This document shows, piece after piece, positions 8,891 to 18,695 of a stretch of DNA of 64,000 nucleotides; the first letter of the stretch is position 1; every line of letters starts with the position of its first letter. The notes beneath the pieces were generated by a model. That model was given only the letters and a program-made list of their open reading frames with translations, ran no database searches and was not told the origin of the DNA. Both the position numbers and the translations under genes were made by a program. Origin of the DNA: Aquilaria yunnanensis (lineage: Eukaryota > Streptophyta > Magnoliopsida > Malvales > Thymelaeaceae). Location of the stretch: assembly GCA_039654915.1 (NCBI GenBank), contig CM077594.1:90534893-90598892 (forward strand), in the 5' to 3' direction.

Positions 8891-9410
8891 GGTGATAACA
8901 TACTTGATAACTCTCTTGAAGTGAGATGACTCAAGTGGCCTTGCTTGCTCGTGCTTGTTCTCAGTTCTTTTTGGTTTTGAATTTTCCCTTGTTGGCTTTT
9001 TGGTGGAAGGGATGAACTTTTTCCTTTTCGGAGTTTTTGTTACAGAGAACCGAGATCATAGCCTTCTTGAAATGAGATGATTCAAGTGGCCTTACTTGCT
9101 TGTGTTTGCTCTCAGTCTCGCTTTTTTTGGTTTTGAATTTTCCCTTGTTGGCTTTTTGATGGAAGGGATGAACTTTTTCCCTTTTTTTTTTTGGAGTTTG
9201 TGTTATGGAGAACCGAGATCATAGCCTTCTTGAAGTAAGATGACTCAAGTGGCTTTATTTGCTTCTCAGTCTCTTTTTTTTTTTGGATTTTTTTTTCTTG
9301 TTTGGATTTTCTCTTTAATGGCTTTTGATGGAAGGGAGGAACTTCTTTCCTTTGTTGGAATTTATGTTGTGGAAAACTGAGAATTTTTTTTTTGTATTGA
9401 GCATTTGTGA
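8890..9410. repeat. Tandem repeat, period 150-163 bp, three units
   Basis: The word 'gatgactcaagtggc' or a variant recurs at 8925, 9076 and 9239. Each unit also has 'ggttttgaattttcccttgttggc' and 'gaagggatgaacttttt', with poly-T segments of varying length. The function is unknown. Confidence 0.8.
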
Positions 9411-10049
9411 GAATTGGGAGGCCACTGAAGTCATTTAATATGAGAGCTACCTTGTTTGGAAACTAACCCCAAACTTCTTGCAAGGATGTTGATAACCACT
9501 ATGAATTCTTTTTTTTTAGAGTTGGGGTGCAACATATGAAATCCTTCTTACTAGATTTGACAGCACTTTCAAGATTGCCACTATTAAATCTCACTTAACT
9601 TTTTATTTTCACCCACGAGTAGTATCGTTTTCAAAGTAAAGTGTGATAGCAATAATGGATAGTATAATGGAAAGGAGTGAGAGATGGATATAAAAACGGA
9701 ATTTTTGGTAAGAAGTGGTAGAATGTGTAGGTGTAATAATTGAATTTTTGGTAAAAATTGGTAGAATGTGTAGAAGTAATAATGGGATTAAAAAGTGGTA
9801 GAATGCACACGCAACATCTTTTTGTTGTACCAGAAAAAGAATAGCAGGTGTCCATTTAACAAAGACTACACCCTAGATTCTGGACTAAATCTAGGAGATT
9901 TTTACTATTAAATTACTTTTGCAAGCTTTCAAAGATACAAGTTTATTCAAAGGATTCCCTGTCATTCGAAAATGTATGCGGACTGTTAGGTCAGATCTGA
10001 CTTGGAGCCCTTCTAAAATCAATGTAATTCCAGCTCAAAATCTTCACTT
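9411..10049. other. Non-coding spacer downstream of gag
   Basis: AT-rich. It contains partial repeats of 'ggtagaatgtgtag' near 9709-9800. No protein-coding gene was recognised. Confidence 0.4.
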
Positions 10050-11273
10050 TCAATTACCAATCACATCGGGCCTAGCAGCTTGACCTCGGTTTTGTTTGAT
10101 TTGTAGAGCAATGGCCTCGGGACTTGACGGCTTAAGAGTAGGTTTTGAGATTGGTATAGCATTGACTTCTTGTTCTTTAATGATCACATTCACATCATCA
10201 TCTTTATCTGACATAAAAATGATAAGTTGGGATGAGTCTATGAGTCTTTGCAGATTCTTACGGAATTCTGAGCATTCTTGGATAGAATGACTCTTACTGT
10301 CATGAAAGTTGCACCATTCCTCATCTTCAACTTCTTCATGTCCAAAAGAAGGCTTTCCCATGATAATCCCTTCTTTCACAAGGCATGAATATACATGCTT
10401 AAGAGGGGTTATGATATCATTGACTGACTTTTTCATCAGCCGGTGTTCTTCTATCATATTGACTGGTTTTTCTTGATGAGGCGGCAATGGATTGTGAGTG
10501 ACGTTCGGTTCATCGGAAAAGTCCAACCACTTTGATTCGATTAATTGTTGGACTATACGTTTCAATGCTGTGCAATTTTCCAAGCCATGGCCTGGAACGC
10601 CATCATGATATGGGCAAGTTATGTTGGGGTCATACCACGTTGGATATGGGGGTCCAAATGGATTTGTAGGAATTGGACGGATAAGTTGACTTTCAATGAG
10701 TTTTGGATACAACTCAGTGTAAGTCATGGGAATTGGTGCAAAAACTTCTTTTGGTCTTCGTGTGGGTACTGAAGGAGTCGGAACAGGTGGCCGTAACTGA
10801 TTAGGCCTATTGAGAGGATAATTGTTGGGCCTATTGGAAGGATAATCATTGGGCCCATTGGCAAAATAGGATAGGCGAGGTCCGATAGCCACAGTATCCA
10901 CGAGGGGAATCCTTCTTCTGCGTCCTATTTGTTGTACTTCGTCATCTTTTCTTCTAGATGGTCCTCCTCTTTTCATAGGATTATTAAAGGATTCAGTAAT
11001 ATTCCCAGTCCTAATCTCATGCTCGATTCTTTCTCCAGACATGACAATGTTAGAAAAATTAGTTGCCGAATTGCCAAGGTGTTCGTCATAATATAGGTAC
11101 TTCAGTGTCTGGACAAACAAAGTGACCATTTCTCTTTCTGTCATGGGTGGCTGAACTTGTGCTTCTTGAATTGCTTTCGCCTTGATTAACTCGATCAATT
11201 GTCTCATTTGTTCGGCCATACTTTCTATCTTGGACTCTATCTTTATGAGACGTCTTTCGATTTGTTCTGCCAT
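10050..11273 (-). CDS. gag: Gypsy-type gag-like protein, probably missing the core gag domain
   Basis: 407 residues. An N-terminal coiled-coil-like segment (about 1-40, rich in Glu/Lys/Met) is followed directly by a stretch typical of the C-terminal half of plant gypsy gag: PPMTEREMVTLFVQTLKYLYYDEHLG...ATNFSNIVMSGERIE (first and last parts only). Then come a basic region, a Pro/Asn-rich segment, and two degenerate zinc knuckles: C-x2-H-x5-H-x4-C in CPYHDGVPGHGLENC, and C-x2-H-x4-H-x4-C in CNFHDSKSHSIQEC. The usual central retrotransposon gag core seems absent, so an internal deletion is likely (inference from family knowledge). No protease or pol frame follows. Gag could package element RNA, or could be defective. 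Confidence 0.8.
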   Translation of the reverse strand: MAEQIERRLIKIESKIESMAEQMRQLIELIKAKAIQEAQVQPPMTEREMVTLFVQTLKYLYYDEHLGNSATNFSNIVMSGERIEHEIRTGNITESFNNPMKRGGPSRRKDDEVQQIGRRRRIPLVDTVAIGPRLSYFANGPNDYPSNRPNNYPLNRPNQLRPPVPTPSVPTRRPKEVFAPIPMTYTELYPKLIESQLIRPIPTNPFGPPYPTWYDPNITCPYHDGVPGHGLENCTALKRIVQQLIESKWLDFSDEPNVTHNPLPPHQEKPVNMIEEHRLMKKSVNDIITPLKHVYSCLVKEGIIMGKPSFGHEEVEDEEWCNFHDSKSHSIQECSEFRKNLQRLIDSSQLIIFMSDKDDDVNVIIKEQEVNAIPISKPTLKPSSPEAIALQIKQNRGQAARPDVIGN

Positions 11274-11339
11274 TAATCTTATTTGGAGCCGAGTTGAATA
11301 TCAGTGTCGAGGTCCAATTTTATCCTTTTAAAAGTAAGA

Positions 11340-11640
11340 TATATTTTATTAGATCCTATGTGTATGTGATTGATGCAATGGATGCATGTAGGAAAAATGA
11401 GATTATGTTTTTATCAGACTTTGTATGCACATGATTGATGTAATGGATGTATGCAACGAGATTATGTTTTTATCAGACTTTATATGCACGTGATTAATGT
11501 AATGGATGTATGCAATGAGATTATGTTTTTATCAGACTTTATATGCACGTGATTAATGTAATGGATGTATGCAATGAGATTATGTTTTTATCAGACTTTG
11601 TATGCACGTGATTAATGTAATGGATGTATGCGATGAGTGA
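11340..11640. repeat. Tandem repeat, period 59 bp, four units plus a partial one
   Basis: The word 'gagattatgtttttatcagactt' starts at 11399, 11458, 11517 and 11576. A diverged partial unit precedes it from about 11340. It lies in the untranslated leader between the primer-binding region and gag. Confidence 0.88.
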
Positions 11641-12330
11641 ATTTGCTTATCCACTATTGTGGAACTTCAAAACTTTTAGTTGTCATTATAAAGACCAAAA
11701 AGTTAGCATAATTTGATGCGTGGTTTTGATGCATGAAGAATAATTGCACAAGAAAGATAAGGTTATTAATAAGTTAAATAGCAATTAACAACTCATAAAG
11801 TATTATGGATAAACAAGTTAAAACCATACGAAGGAAAGTGTATAGTAACAACACAGCATAACAAGGATATGCTTATGGTGTTGGTAAAAATGGTAGAAAT
11901 TCTATGGTCAGTTCTATGGTTAAGTGGGGAGTTCTATATGCATAAGGTGGCTTATCAAAAAGGCAAGGGATAGTTCCCGAATCCCATCACTAAATCATAG
12001 TGACGGCCCGATTCCTTACCCTCTAGGGTTAATGTAAGGAATGGATTAATTCGAGTCGTAGCTTTTCGTGGGCCCATGCAGAGACTAACCGTCTCAGAAG
12101 GCAATACACTACTTTGCTACTTTGAAACCGGTGAAGGCTTGGAGACCGTGGCCTCACAAGGACAGCAACACCAATTCCGCTTAGAAAGAATCGTGTTTGA
12201 TTTAAGGAAGCTCGGGTATAGAGCTTCATATTGTGAATGCATTATGCATGTTTAGAATAAGTAAATATAACATATAAATCCACATAATAAGCAAAGTAAA
12301 TCAAAACAAATCAACTTTAGGCTCGACTCA
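11641..12330. other. Untranslated leader of the retroelement
   Basis: About 700 bp between the 59-bp repeats and the primer-binding region. One short minus-strand frame (12029-12229) has no recognisable similarity. This would be the 5' untranslated and packaging region (inference). Confidence 0.45.
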
Positions 12331-12334
12331 CTAA

Positions 12335-12362
12335 CGTGGAGTCCCCAGTGGAGTCGCCAAGC
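12335..12362 (-). promoter_or_regulatory. Putative primer-binding region
   Basis: Directly after the upstream LTR, the minus strand reads GCTTGGCGACTCCACTGGGG (20 bases from 12362). Position fits a tRNA primer-binding site, but I could not assign the tRNA from memory. A match of its complement to the 3' end of a plant tRNA would confirm it. Confidence 0.45.
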
Positions 12363-13499
12363 TGTGGCAACGTCGGGTTTTCGGGAGTCGCCACCAATCA
12401 GTTTTCTTAGGTCGATTGGTCACCTTAAAATTGGTCTGCGAGAGTTCGGGGATCGGGAGTACGGTTACGTTAAAACAACTTTGTTAAAACGCCCAAAAAT
12501 TGGCACCTTAGTTGATTTTAATTTTGTTTTGCTTTGCTTTTAAATAATTCTCAGTTAATTTTCAAAATTAGAAATTTTAACTGGATTAGTCGAAATGTGG
12601 ATTTTTAAATTAATTAATTTGTATGAAATTTTATACTTCCGAACCATGGACTCTGCCGAGTCATTTGGACACGGAAGATTTTTGATTCCGAACCATGGAC
12701 TCTGCCGAGTCATTTGGACACGGAATTTGGTGAACTTTTAAATAATTTAATCCATATTGTAAATATGGATTTTTATCTTTTTTTTATTTGATATATTTTT
12801 TTTAAACCGCAGATCCTGACGGATCATCCGGATATGTAAGTTGATTTAATTTATAGTTAATTATTTAATTCTTATTTTTATGGAATTAATTATTAGTTTA
12901 ATTACTAATTCGTAATTCTTTTTGTTATAGAATTTTTAGATTCATTAATAATCTAAAAATTTTTATTTTCTATATTTTTCTTTCTTTTCTTTCTTTTCCT
13001 TCTTATCTTTCTTATCTTATCTTATCTTTCTTATCTTTATTATCTTTTTCTTATCTTTCTTATCTTTTTCTTATCTTGTTTTAATTTTCTTTTTGTTTTC
13101 TTGTTTAATGAAAAATATTTATTATTTTAGTGGATTTAAAAGTTATATTTTAAATAAATCAGTAAAATATAAAGTCTTAATTTTCATGTATTTTTTTAAA
13201 CAGGTTTTATTTTTATTTTTTTATTATTTTTACTGGATAAAAATAACTATTAAAATTAATTTTAACTTTTTGTTATCTTTAAAGAATTAAAAACATGTAT
13301 ATAAAAATAAAAATAATTGGCTTTTTTAAAAATGATTTTTATTAGCCTTAATAATTAATTACAAAATAATCTTCTTTTAATTTTCATTTATTTATTAATT
13401 AGTAAAGGGTAAAGGTGAATTAAATAAAAAATTATATAAAGAAAAAAAAATTAATAATAATAAAGTGGGACTTTTTGGCCATCCACTTTAAAAATAATA

Positions 13500-13925
13500 A
13501 TAAATGTTAGCAAAGTTAATTAAATTAATTGTTAAACAACAATAATAAAAAGTTAGTCAAGTTAATTAAATTAATTAATTAACCAAAATAATAAAAGTTA
13601 GCCAAGTTAATTAAATTAATTAATTAACAACAGTAAAAAGTTAGCCAAGTTAATTAAATTAATTAATTAACAACAATAATAAAAAGTTAGCCAAATTAAT
13701 TAAATTAATTAACAACAATAAATAAAAAGTTAGCCAAATTAATTAAATTAATTAACAACAATAAATAAAAAGTTAGCCAAATTAATTAAATTAATTAATT
13801 AACAACAATAATAAAAAGCTAGCCAAGTTAATTAAATTAATTAATTAACAACAATAATAAAAGTTAGCCAAGTTAATTAAATTAATTAATTAACAACAAT
13901 AATAAAAGTTAATTAATTGTTAACA
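13500..13925. repeat. LTR-internal AT-rich tandem repeat, period about 50-58 bp
   Basis: The unit is 'gttagccaagttaattaaattaattaattaacaacaataataaaa', about eight copies with small length changes. The same unit is expanded in the solo LTR at 32125-32650 and begins the window at base 1. Confidence 0.88.
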
Positions 13926-14376
13926 ACAATTATAAAAGTTAGTAATAATGCAAAAATTAAAAGGTTAGTAACAATAATAGTATTAAAAGTTAGTTGTTAG
14001 TAAGTTAATAACAACAATAAAAAAAGGGGTTAGTAATAAACAAATAATAAACAAACAAGTAAAAATTAAAAGGGTTAGTAATTAATTCTGCAAGAATAAA
14101 ATACAAAGTTAGTGACCAAAGTGAAAGAAATTGAAAAGATGAAGGATTAAATGAGAGTTGTACCCTTGATTTTAAATTCTGAATTCTGAGAAATGGAAAC
14201 AGAGGGCGCGCGACGGGGGGAAGAAGATGGCTTAATCGTCAAAATGAAAAGTTTTGAGATTTTCTGAGGAAAGGAAGGAGAGCTAGGGACTAAGGCTGTA
14301 ATTTTTTCTATTTTAAAAACGGAGCTCTAAGCTTTTCTTTCTATTTTTCTCTGTGTTCAGCACAAAATTTGGGGGG

Positions 14377-14386
14377 CTATTTATAG
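14377..14386 (-). promoter_or_regulatory. LTR TATA box
   Basis: The minus strand reads CCTCTATAAATAGCCCCCC, about 500 bp inside the LTR from its TGTTG end, a normal place for a U3 promoter. The same box is at 566-575 and, with one change, at 33387-33395 in the solo LTR. Confidence 0.65.
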
Positions 14387-14892
14387 AGGAAGTTTGGCTG
14401 AACTGTTGATGGATAAATTAATAAAAAATTTCAAACTTATCTTTTAAATTGGTAAAATGACAATTTTAGTCCTTTACGTCTCTCAGCCTCAGGATAAGTT
14501 CCTGAAGCTTCTGATTTTGACAATTTTGTCGTTTTCTGTCAATTTGAGCCAAAAACGTCGGCAGGCTCAAAATTTTATGTGACAAACTACCAAATGCTCC
14601 TGGAACTTTTAGAATTTGTCAATTTTTTCCGAAACTTCTCAATTTTGTCATTTTTACCTCAAACTTTTAATTTTTTGTCATTTTTTTCATGAAATTTTAT
14701 TTTATTTCAAACATACACATATTCACACATATATCATTTTAAATCAAATTTTCACAAAACAAAAATATATTTTAAACTAATTAAATTTTTTTTAATAATA
14801 ATAGTAATATATTTTTTTTAAATTAATTTTTTTTAATAAAATTTTTTTCAAAATTTTAAAACACCCGGACGAAATTGGGTGTCAACACCTAG

Positions 14893-15309
14893 TAATAATT
14901 GTTGTCAAAATCTTGATTCCATATGAAATTATTTTTTGTTTTTTATAATTCGTAGTTGTAGAATTTGAATAAAGTTGTAATTATAATTGATCATAATCCC
15001 AGAATCTGCTTGAATCATTTTTCCTATTCCTGATAGTAAAATCCTGAAATTCTAAAACCCAAGTCGGAGTTATGATAACCTTACTAGTAATAATTTATGT
15101 TACTTTTTTTATTTTTTATATGGATTGTGAATATTGTAAAATGTAAATATATTAAATATATCTTTTAAAGATATAATTATTATGCATTTATAATCTTTAT
15201 ATGATTGAAATGTTAAATTTACAAAAAAAAATTTGTTCAAATATGAAAAACAAAACACATCTAATCTAAGACAAAAATAAAAAGAAAAAAATGTTAAATA
15301 TTTGGAACA
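14893..15309. other. AT-rich intergenic DNA next to the retroelement
   Basis: No gene or clear repeat was seen. One small minus-strand frame has no recognisable feature. Confidence 0.35.
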
Positions 15310-15515
15310 AATGAAGTATTTGGGTCTTATCACTCAAATGTTAATACATTTACCTGTAACTCAGGTTTGTACTTTCCGGCTGGCCGAGCCTAATTCGCCG
15401 CAAGGGGCATCAGCCCTGGCCGTTGCCAGGGTTCAAGCCCCACCCTTTCCTCCATTTTCAAAAAATGTCATTAAAATATTGGTTTCGTTGCTTTGGGTTA
15501 AAAAAAAAAAAAAAG
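15310..15515 (+). mobile_element. SINE-like element (tRNA-derived)
   Basis: A good RNA polymerase III B box, GGTTCAAGCCC, lies at 15430-15440, with a possible A box (TAACTCAGGTTT) about 70 bases upstream and an A-run at 15499-15514. The segment is much more GC-rich than its surroundings. No target duplication was identified, so the exact ends are uncertain. Confidence 0.4.
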
Positions 15516-15712
15516 ACAACAGCCATTTCCCCTGTTCATTGTGCTCATTAACTCTATACTTGTATAACTCATTCTGAATACCAAGAAAAAAAAACTTAGG
15601 TTTGCACTAAAATTTTATGGTTTTAATTAATTTCCTTTTTTGACTAAATTCTCAAACTTAAGCTAATAATTAATGAGAGTTTACAAGTGTATATATAGAT
15701 GATTATTGACTA

Positions 15713-15874
15713 GAGCCCCGTTTGGGAACAACTTTTGTTATCAGCTTTAGAGTTTTGGATAAATTATTTAACGATTGAGATGAAAACGCTGAAGCTAAAA
15801 GCTAAAAGCTACCATTGAATAGCTTTTTCAAAACTCTAACGCTAATCTCTGACGCTAATGCCAAACAGAACCTA
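15713..15874. mobile_element. Small MITE-like element
   Basis: Ends read 'ctagagccccgtttggga' and 'ccaaacagaacctag', giving imperfect terminal inverted repeats around CGTTTGG/CCAAACA. Inside are short inverted 'agctttt/aaaagct' stretches. There is no coding capacity. The type and duplication are uncertain. Confidence 0.35.
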
Positions 15875-17495
15875 GCACATTACCATTCAAGTAGATGATT
15901 ATCATATATAACATTACCATCTACTTCCTCTGTATCATATTCTTTGAAATATTTAACTTTTTTGAATAGTTTTAGTTAAATTTATTCATATTATTGTTTA
16001 CTAGAAAAATTTTAAAATATATATATATATATAGAAACTATAGGTCTTTATTTAACATTTATATATAAAATTTTTTATTTATATATTAAAATATTAAAAA
16101 TAAAAAATTATAGATTAATTATTGAATAGTGAATATTGCAAAGTACCTGGAACGTGGGATATATTTTTCCATCATTTCGTCTGGACACGTTTTCACATAA
16201 GCAATTAAGAAAAAAATATAACTGAAATGGTTTTGTAATTTCATCTTTTTACTCCACTCATATGAGCTTGTGTATGTGTTGGTTTTTCATAAACTTGTAT
16301 TGTTTTCTTTTCTTTTAGGCTATCAAATTAGCTGGAGCGTTCTAAAATACACAGGGTGTATCCATTTGTCCCCACTCTCCACCATTCAATCGAAAAAGGA
16401 TGATTTTTGTTTAACTACTCATCAACTCTTACATTTTCCTCTTTTTGTGAAATAGGGATTTAGGCTTCAACTGGCGATTTCCCTGAATTTCACTGTTTGT
16501 TGGAGATCACCATTGTCCATTTGTCAAGAGATTGCCGTTGCCCGTGCTCCAGAAAGCCACAAGCCATGCTTCAACTTTATGACCTAGACCTTTGATCATA
16601 CTGCCATCCCTCGCCTTCCATTATCTCAAAAATTGCTAGCCATGCTTTAACTGTGACCCATACCTCCGATCCCACTGCCATCCATTTGCCATTCCAATAT
16701 AACATTATTTAGTTATTCATTTTTATGCTAATTTTGTTTTATTGTAATTTAAGTCATGAATTCAATCAAATACTAACATGAAATTTTGAATTATAAATTT
16801 AATCTAATTATTTAGTTTAAGTCATATTTTTTTAGCAATGGTCATCACAAAAGGCAATAGTCATCACGACGTATTAATATATTCTATTTTTAAAAGGTAA
16901 GAAAATGTTTAGTTTTTTAATACCTTTTGAAAAAATTTATAGTTATTTTAAAGAAAAGACAGACTTGTGGAATAGTAACGGTAACCCTATTTTTTATGTT
17001 AGTTTCTTAACATCCTAAAGGTTTTTTTCTATTTGCAGAATAAGCGCAAACAACATTTGTAATTTGTATTTTTATTTGATTTTTGTTTATTTGTTGTTTT
17101 AGCCATAAATTAATTTAATAAAATTGATAATATAAAGGATTATAATTTTAAGCTAGATATGCAATTATTCAAATAATTTAATTTACTTAATATTTTTAAG
17201 AAATTGAAAATTAATTGAATTAAAGAGCTTAAATACTTAATAAATCTGAAAGTAAATTGCTCTTGTTTGACTTGGTATAGTACCAAGGTAGATTTATTTC
17301 ATTCAAATCTGATTAATCTCAATGACTATATATGGTATCCAATTAGCCTTAAAACATTGATCTGTAGTGACTTCTAAAAATATGTTGCTACAAAAATGTA
17401 AGCAAATGTCTAATTTTCTTATAATTTTTAAAAAATTTTAGTCTTTAAAAGGAAAAATAAACTTGTGGATTAGCACAGTAACCCTAGCATTAGTT
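15875..17495. other. AT-rich intergenic DNA
   Basis: Mostly low-complexity A/T sequence. A less AT-rich stretch at 16440-16700 has internally repeated words ('ccactgccatcc', 'agccatgctt'), suggesting an old gene or transposon fragment. No gene can be supported. Confidence 0.35.
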
Positions 17496-17755
17496 TAACA
17501 TAACCGTAAAAACCTTAAACCTAACCCTGAACCCTAAACCTAAACCCTAAACCTAATCCCTAACCTTAATCCCTAAGCCTAATCCTTAACCTTAATCCTT
17601 AACACTAAACCCTAACCTAATCCTTAACACTAAACTTTAAACCCTAAACCTTAGCCGTAAACCCTAATCCTTATCCCTAAATCCTAAACCCTAGTCCTTA
17701 AACCCTCAAACCACCCTAACCTTAATCCCTAACACTAAACCCTAAAATTCAACTG
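17495..17755. repeat. Degenerate interstitial telomeric repeat tract
   Basis: Dozens of variants of CCCTAAA/CCTAAACC, the C-rich form of the plant telomere repeat TTTAGGG. Changes such as 'ccttaatcc' and 'cctaacc' are mixed in. The surrounding sequence is ordinary internal DNA, so this is not a chromosome end. Confidence 0.85.
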
Positions 17756-18195
17756 ATTCAACTGGTAATTGGTCAATTTTAACCTAAATCTTATATCACA
17801 TAAACCTAAGTCTTATACTACTTATCCTGAATCACATACTATTTTATCCGGTTCAACCAGTAACTCGTCATACTTAACTTGAATCTCATACCATATACCT
17901 TGATTCTTATACCATATAAACCTAAATCTCATACCATATATACACCACATGAACCTGAATTTCATAATACATAATTTGATTCTTATACCACATGAACCTA
18001 AATCTCATACCACATAATCTAATTCTTATACTAGATAAACCTAAACCTTAAACCACATATATACAACATGAAACTGAATCTCATACTACATAGCCTGATT
18101 CTTATACCACGTGAACCTGAATCTCATACATATATATACCACATGAACCTGAATCTCATACTACATGTATACCACAACCTGTATCTCATACCTAT
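17756..18195. repeat. Degenerate tandem repeat rich in 'cctgaatctcataccaca'
   Basis: Many irregularly spaced units such as 'cctaaatctcataccacata' and 'gaacctgaatctcatac' follow the telomere-like tract directly. The spacing is roughly 25-45 bp. The 'aacctaaa' words suggest it may have grown from the telomeric tract (inference). Confidence 0.75.
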
Positions 18196-18695
18196 TAAAA
18201 TTGTTTCATTTTGGTCATTCACTAGATGAAATTTATAAATTTAGAATAATTGTTTGACGGAAATTTTTGAAATTCTAATTTAAATATTTGATAATTGGCT
18301 TCTAGTAAATTTAAATAGTTTAATATTTTTATAGTAAATAGAAATTTTAAATTAATATTTTTTTTCTTTCTAAATGAAATAAGTTCAATTTATAGAGAGA
18401 TAAAAAAAAAGTGATTTGAATTTTTCATTAACTATAAAAATTACTATACAGATTAAATTTATTGTAAGATAATTACCAGATAGTTTAAATTATAATCTAA
18501 AAAATTGTTGTCAGACAAATACTTTGAGTTAGCAAATTTCATCAATTTGGGACCAAAATAAATTGTTTTCAATAGATTTATGATTAAAATGAAATATTTT
18601 AATATGTTTAGGAGTAAAAAAAAATATTCAATATGTTAGGGACAAAAAAAAATAATGAGTAAAGATTGGGGACCACTTATGATATTTACTGCCTT
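18196..18695. repeat. Dispersed repeat family copy 1
   Basis: Shares an ordered series of words ('gatgaaatttataaattt', 'aatttaatattttt', 'gggaccaaaat', 'aatatgttagggac') with copies at 39125-39700 and 41645-43245. It ends in '...ggggaccacttatgatatttact'. The left end seems truncated. It is non-coding, probably a MITE or the remnant of a terminal-repeat element. Confidence 0.5.

Larger units (their letters stand above)
12363..14887 (-). mobile_element. Upstream (5') LTR, 2525 bp
   Basis: Bounded by TGTTGACACCC (minus strand, from 14887) and ...TTGCCACA (ending 12363). It contains a 49-bp direct repeat 'ttccgaaccatggactctgccgagtcatttggacacggaa' at 12637 and 12686, pyrimidine-rich 'tcttatct' runs (12975-13085), and an AT-rich tandem block (13500-13925). 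The flank 14888-14892 is CCTAG. It shows no indel against 1-1076. Confidence 0.88.
1..14892 (-). mobile_element. Non-autonomous Ty3/gypsy-type LTR retrotransposon with cargo genes
   Basis: Orientation is fixed by three signals on the minus strand: a gag-like ORF, a purine-rich tract (1077-1089) abutting the downstream LTR, and LTR ends reading TGTTGACACCC...TTGCCACA. The upstream LTR is 12363-14887 (2525 bp), followed by the flanking pentamer CCTAG (14888-14892). The downstream LTR is present only as 1-1076. The full element would be about 16.3 kb, with an 11.3 kb interior (1077-12362). The interior carries a gag-like gene, a LOG ORF, three copies of a zinc-finger-like ORF and at least six tandem-repeat blocks. 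I found no protease, reverse transcriptase, RNase H or integrase reading frame, so movement would depend on proteins from another element. Equal offset (13811) and no visible differences between the LTR copies argue for a young insertion. Confidence 0.88.

Noticed and set aside
12029..12229. 66-codon minus-strand frame in the retroelement leader as a protein gene
   Set aside because: No recognisable similarity; placement suggests untranslated leader.
17495..17755. True chromosome end
   Set aside because: The telomere-like repeats are degenerate and flanked on both sides by internal sequence.
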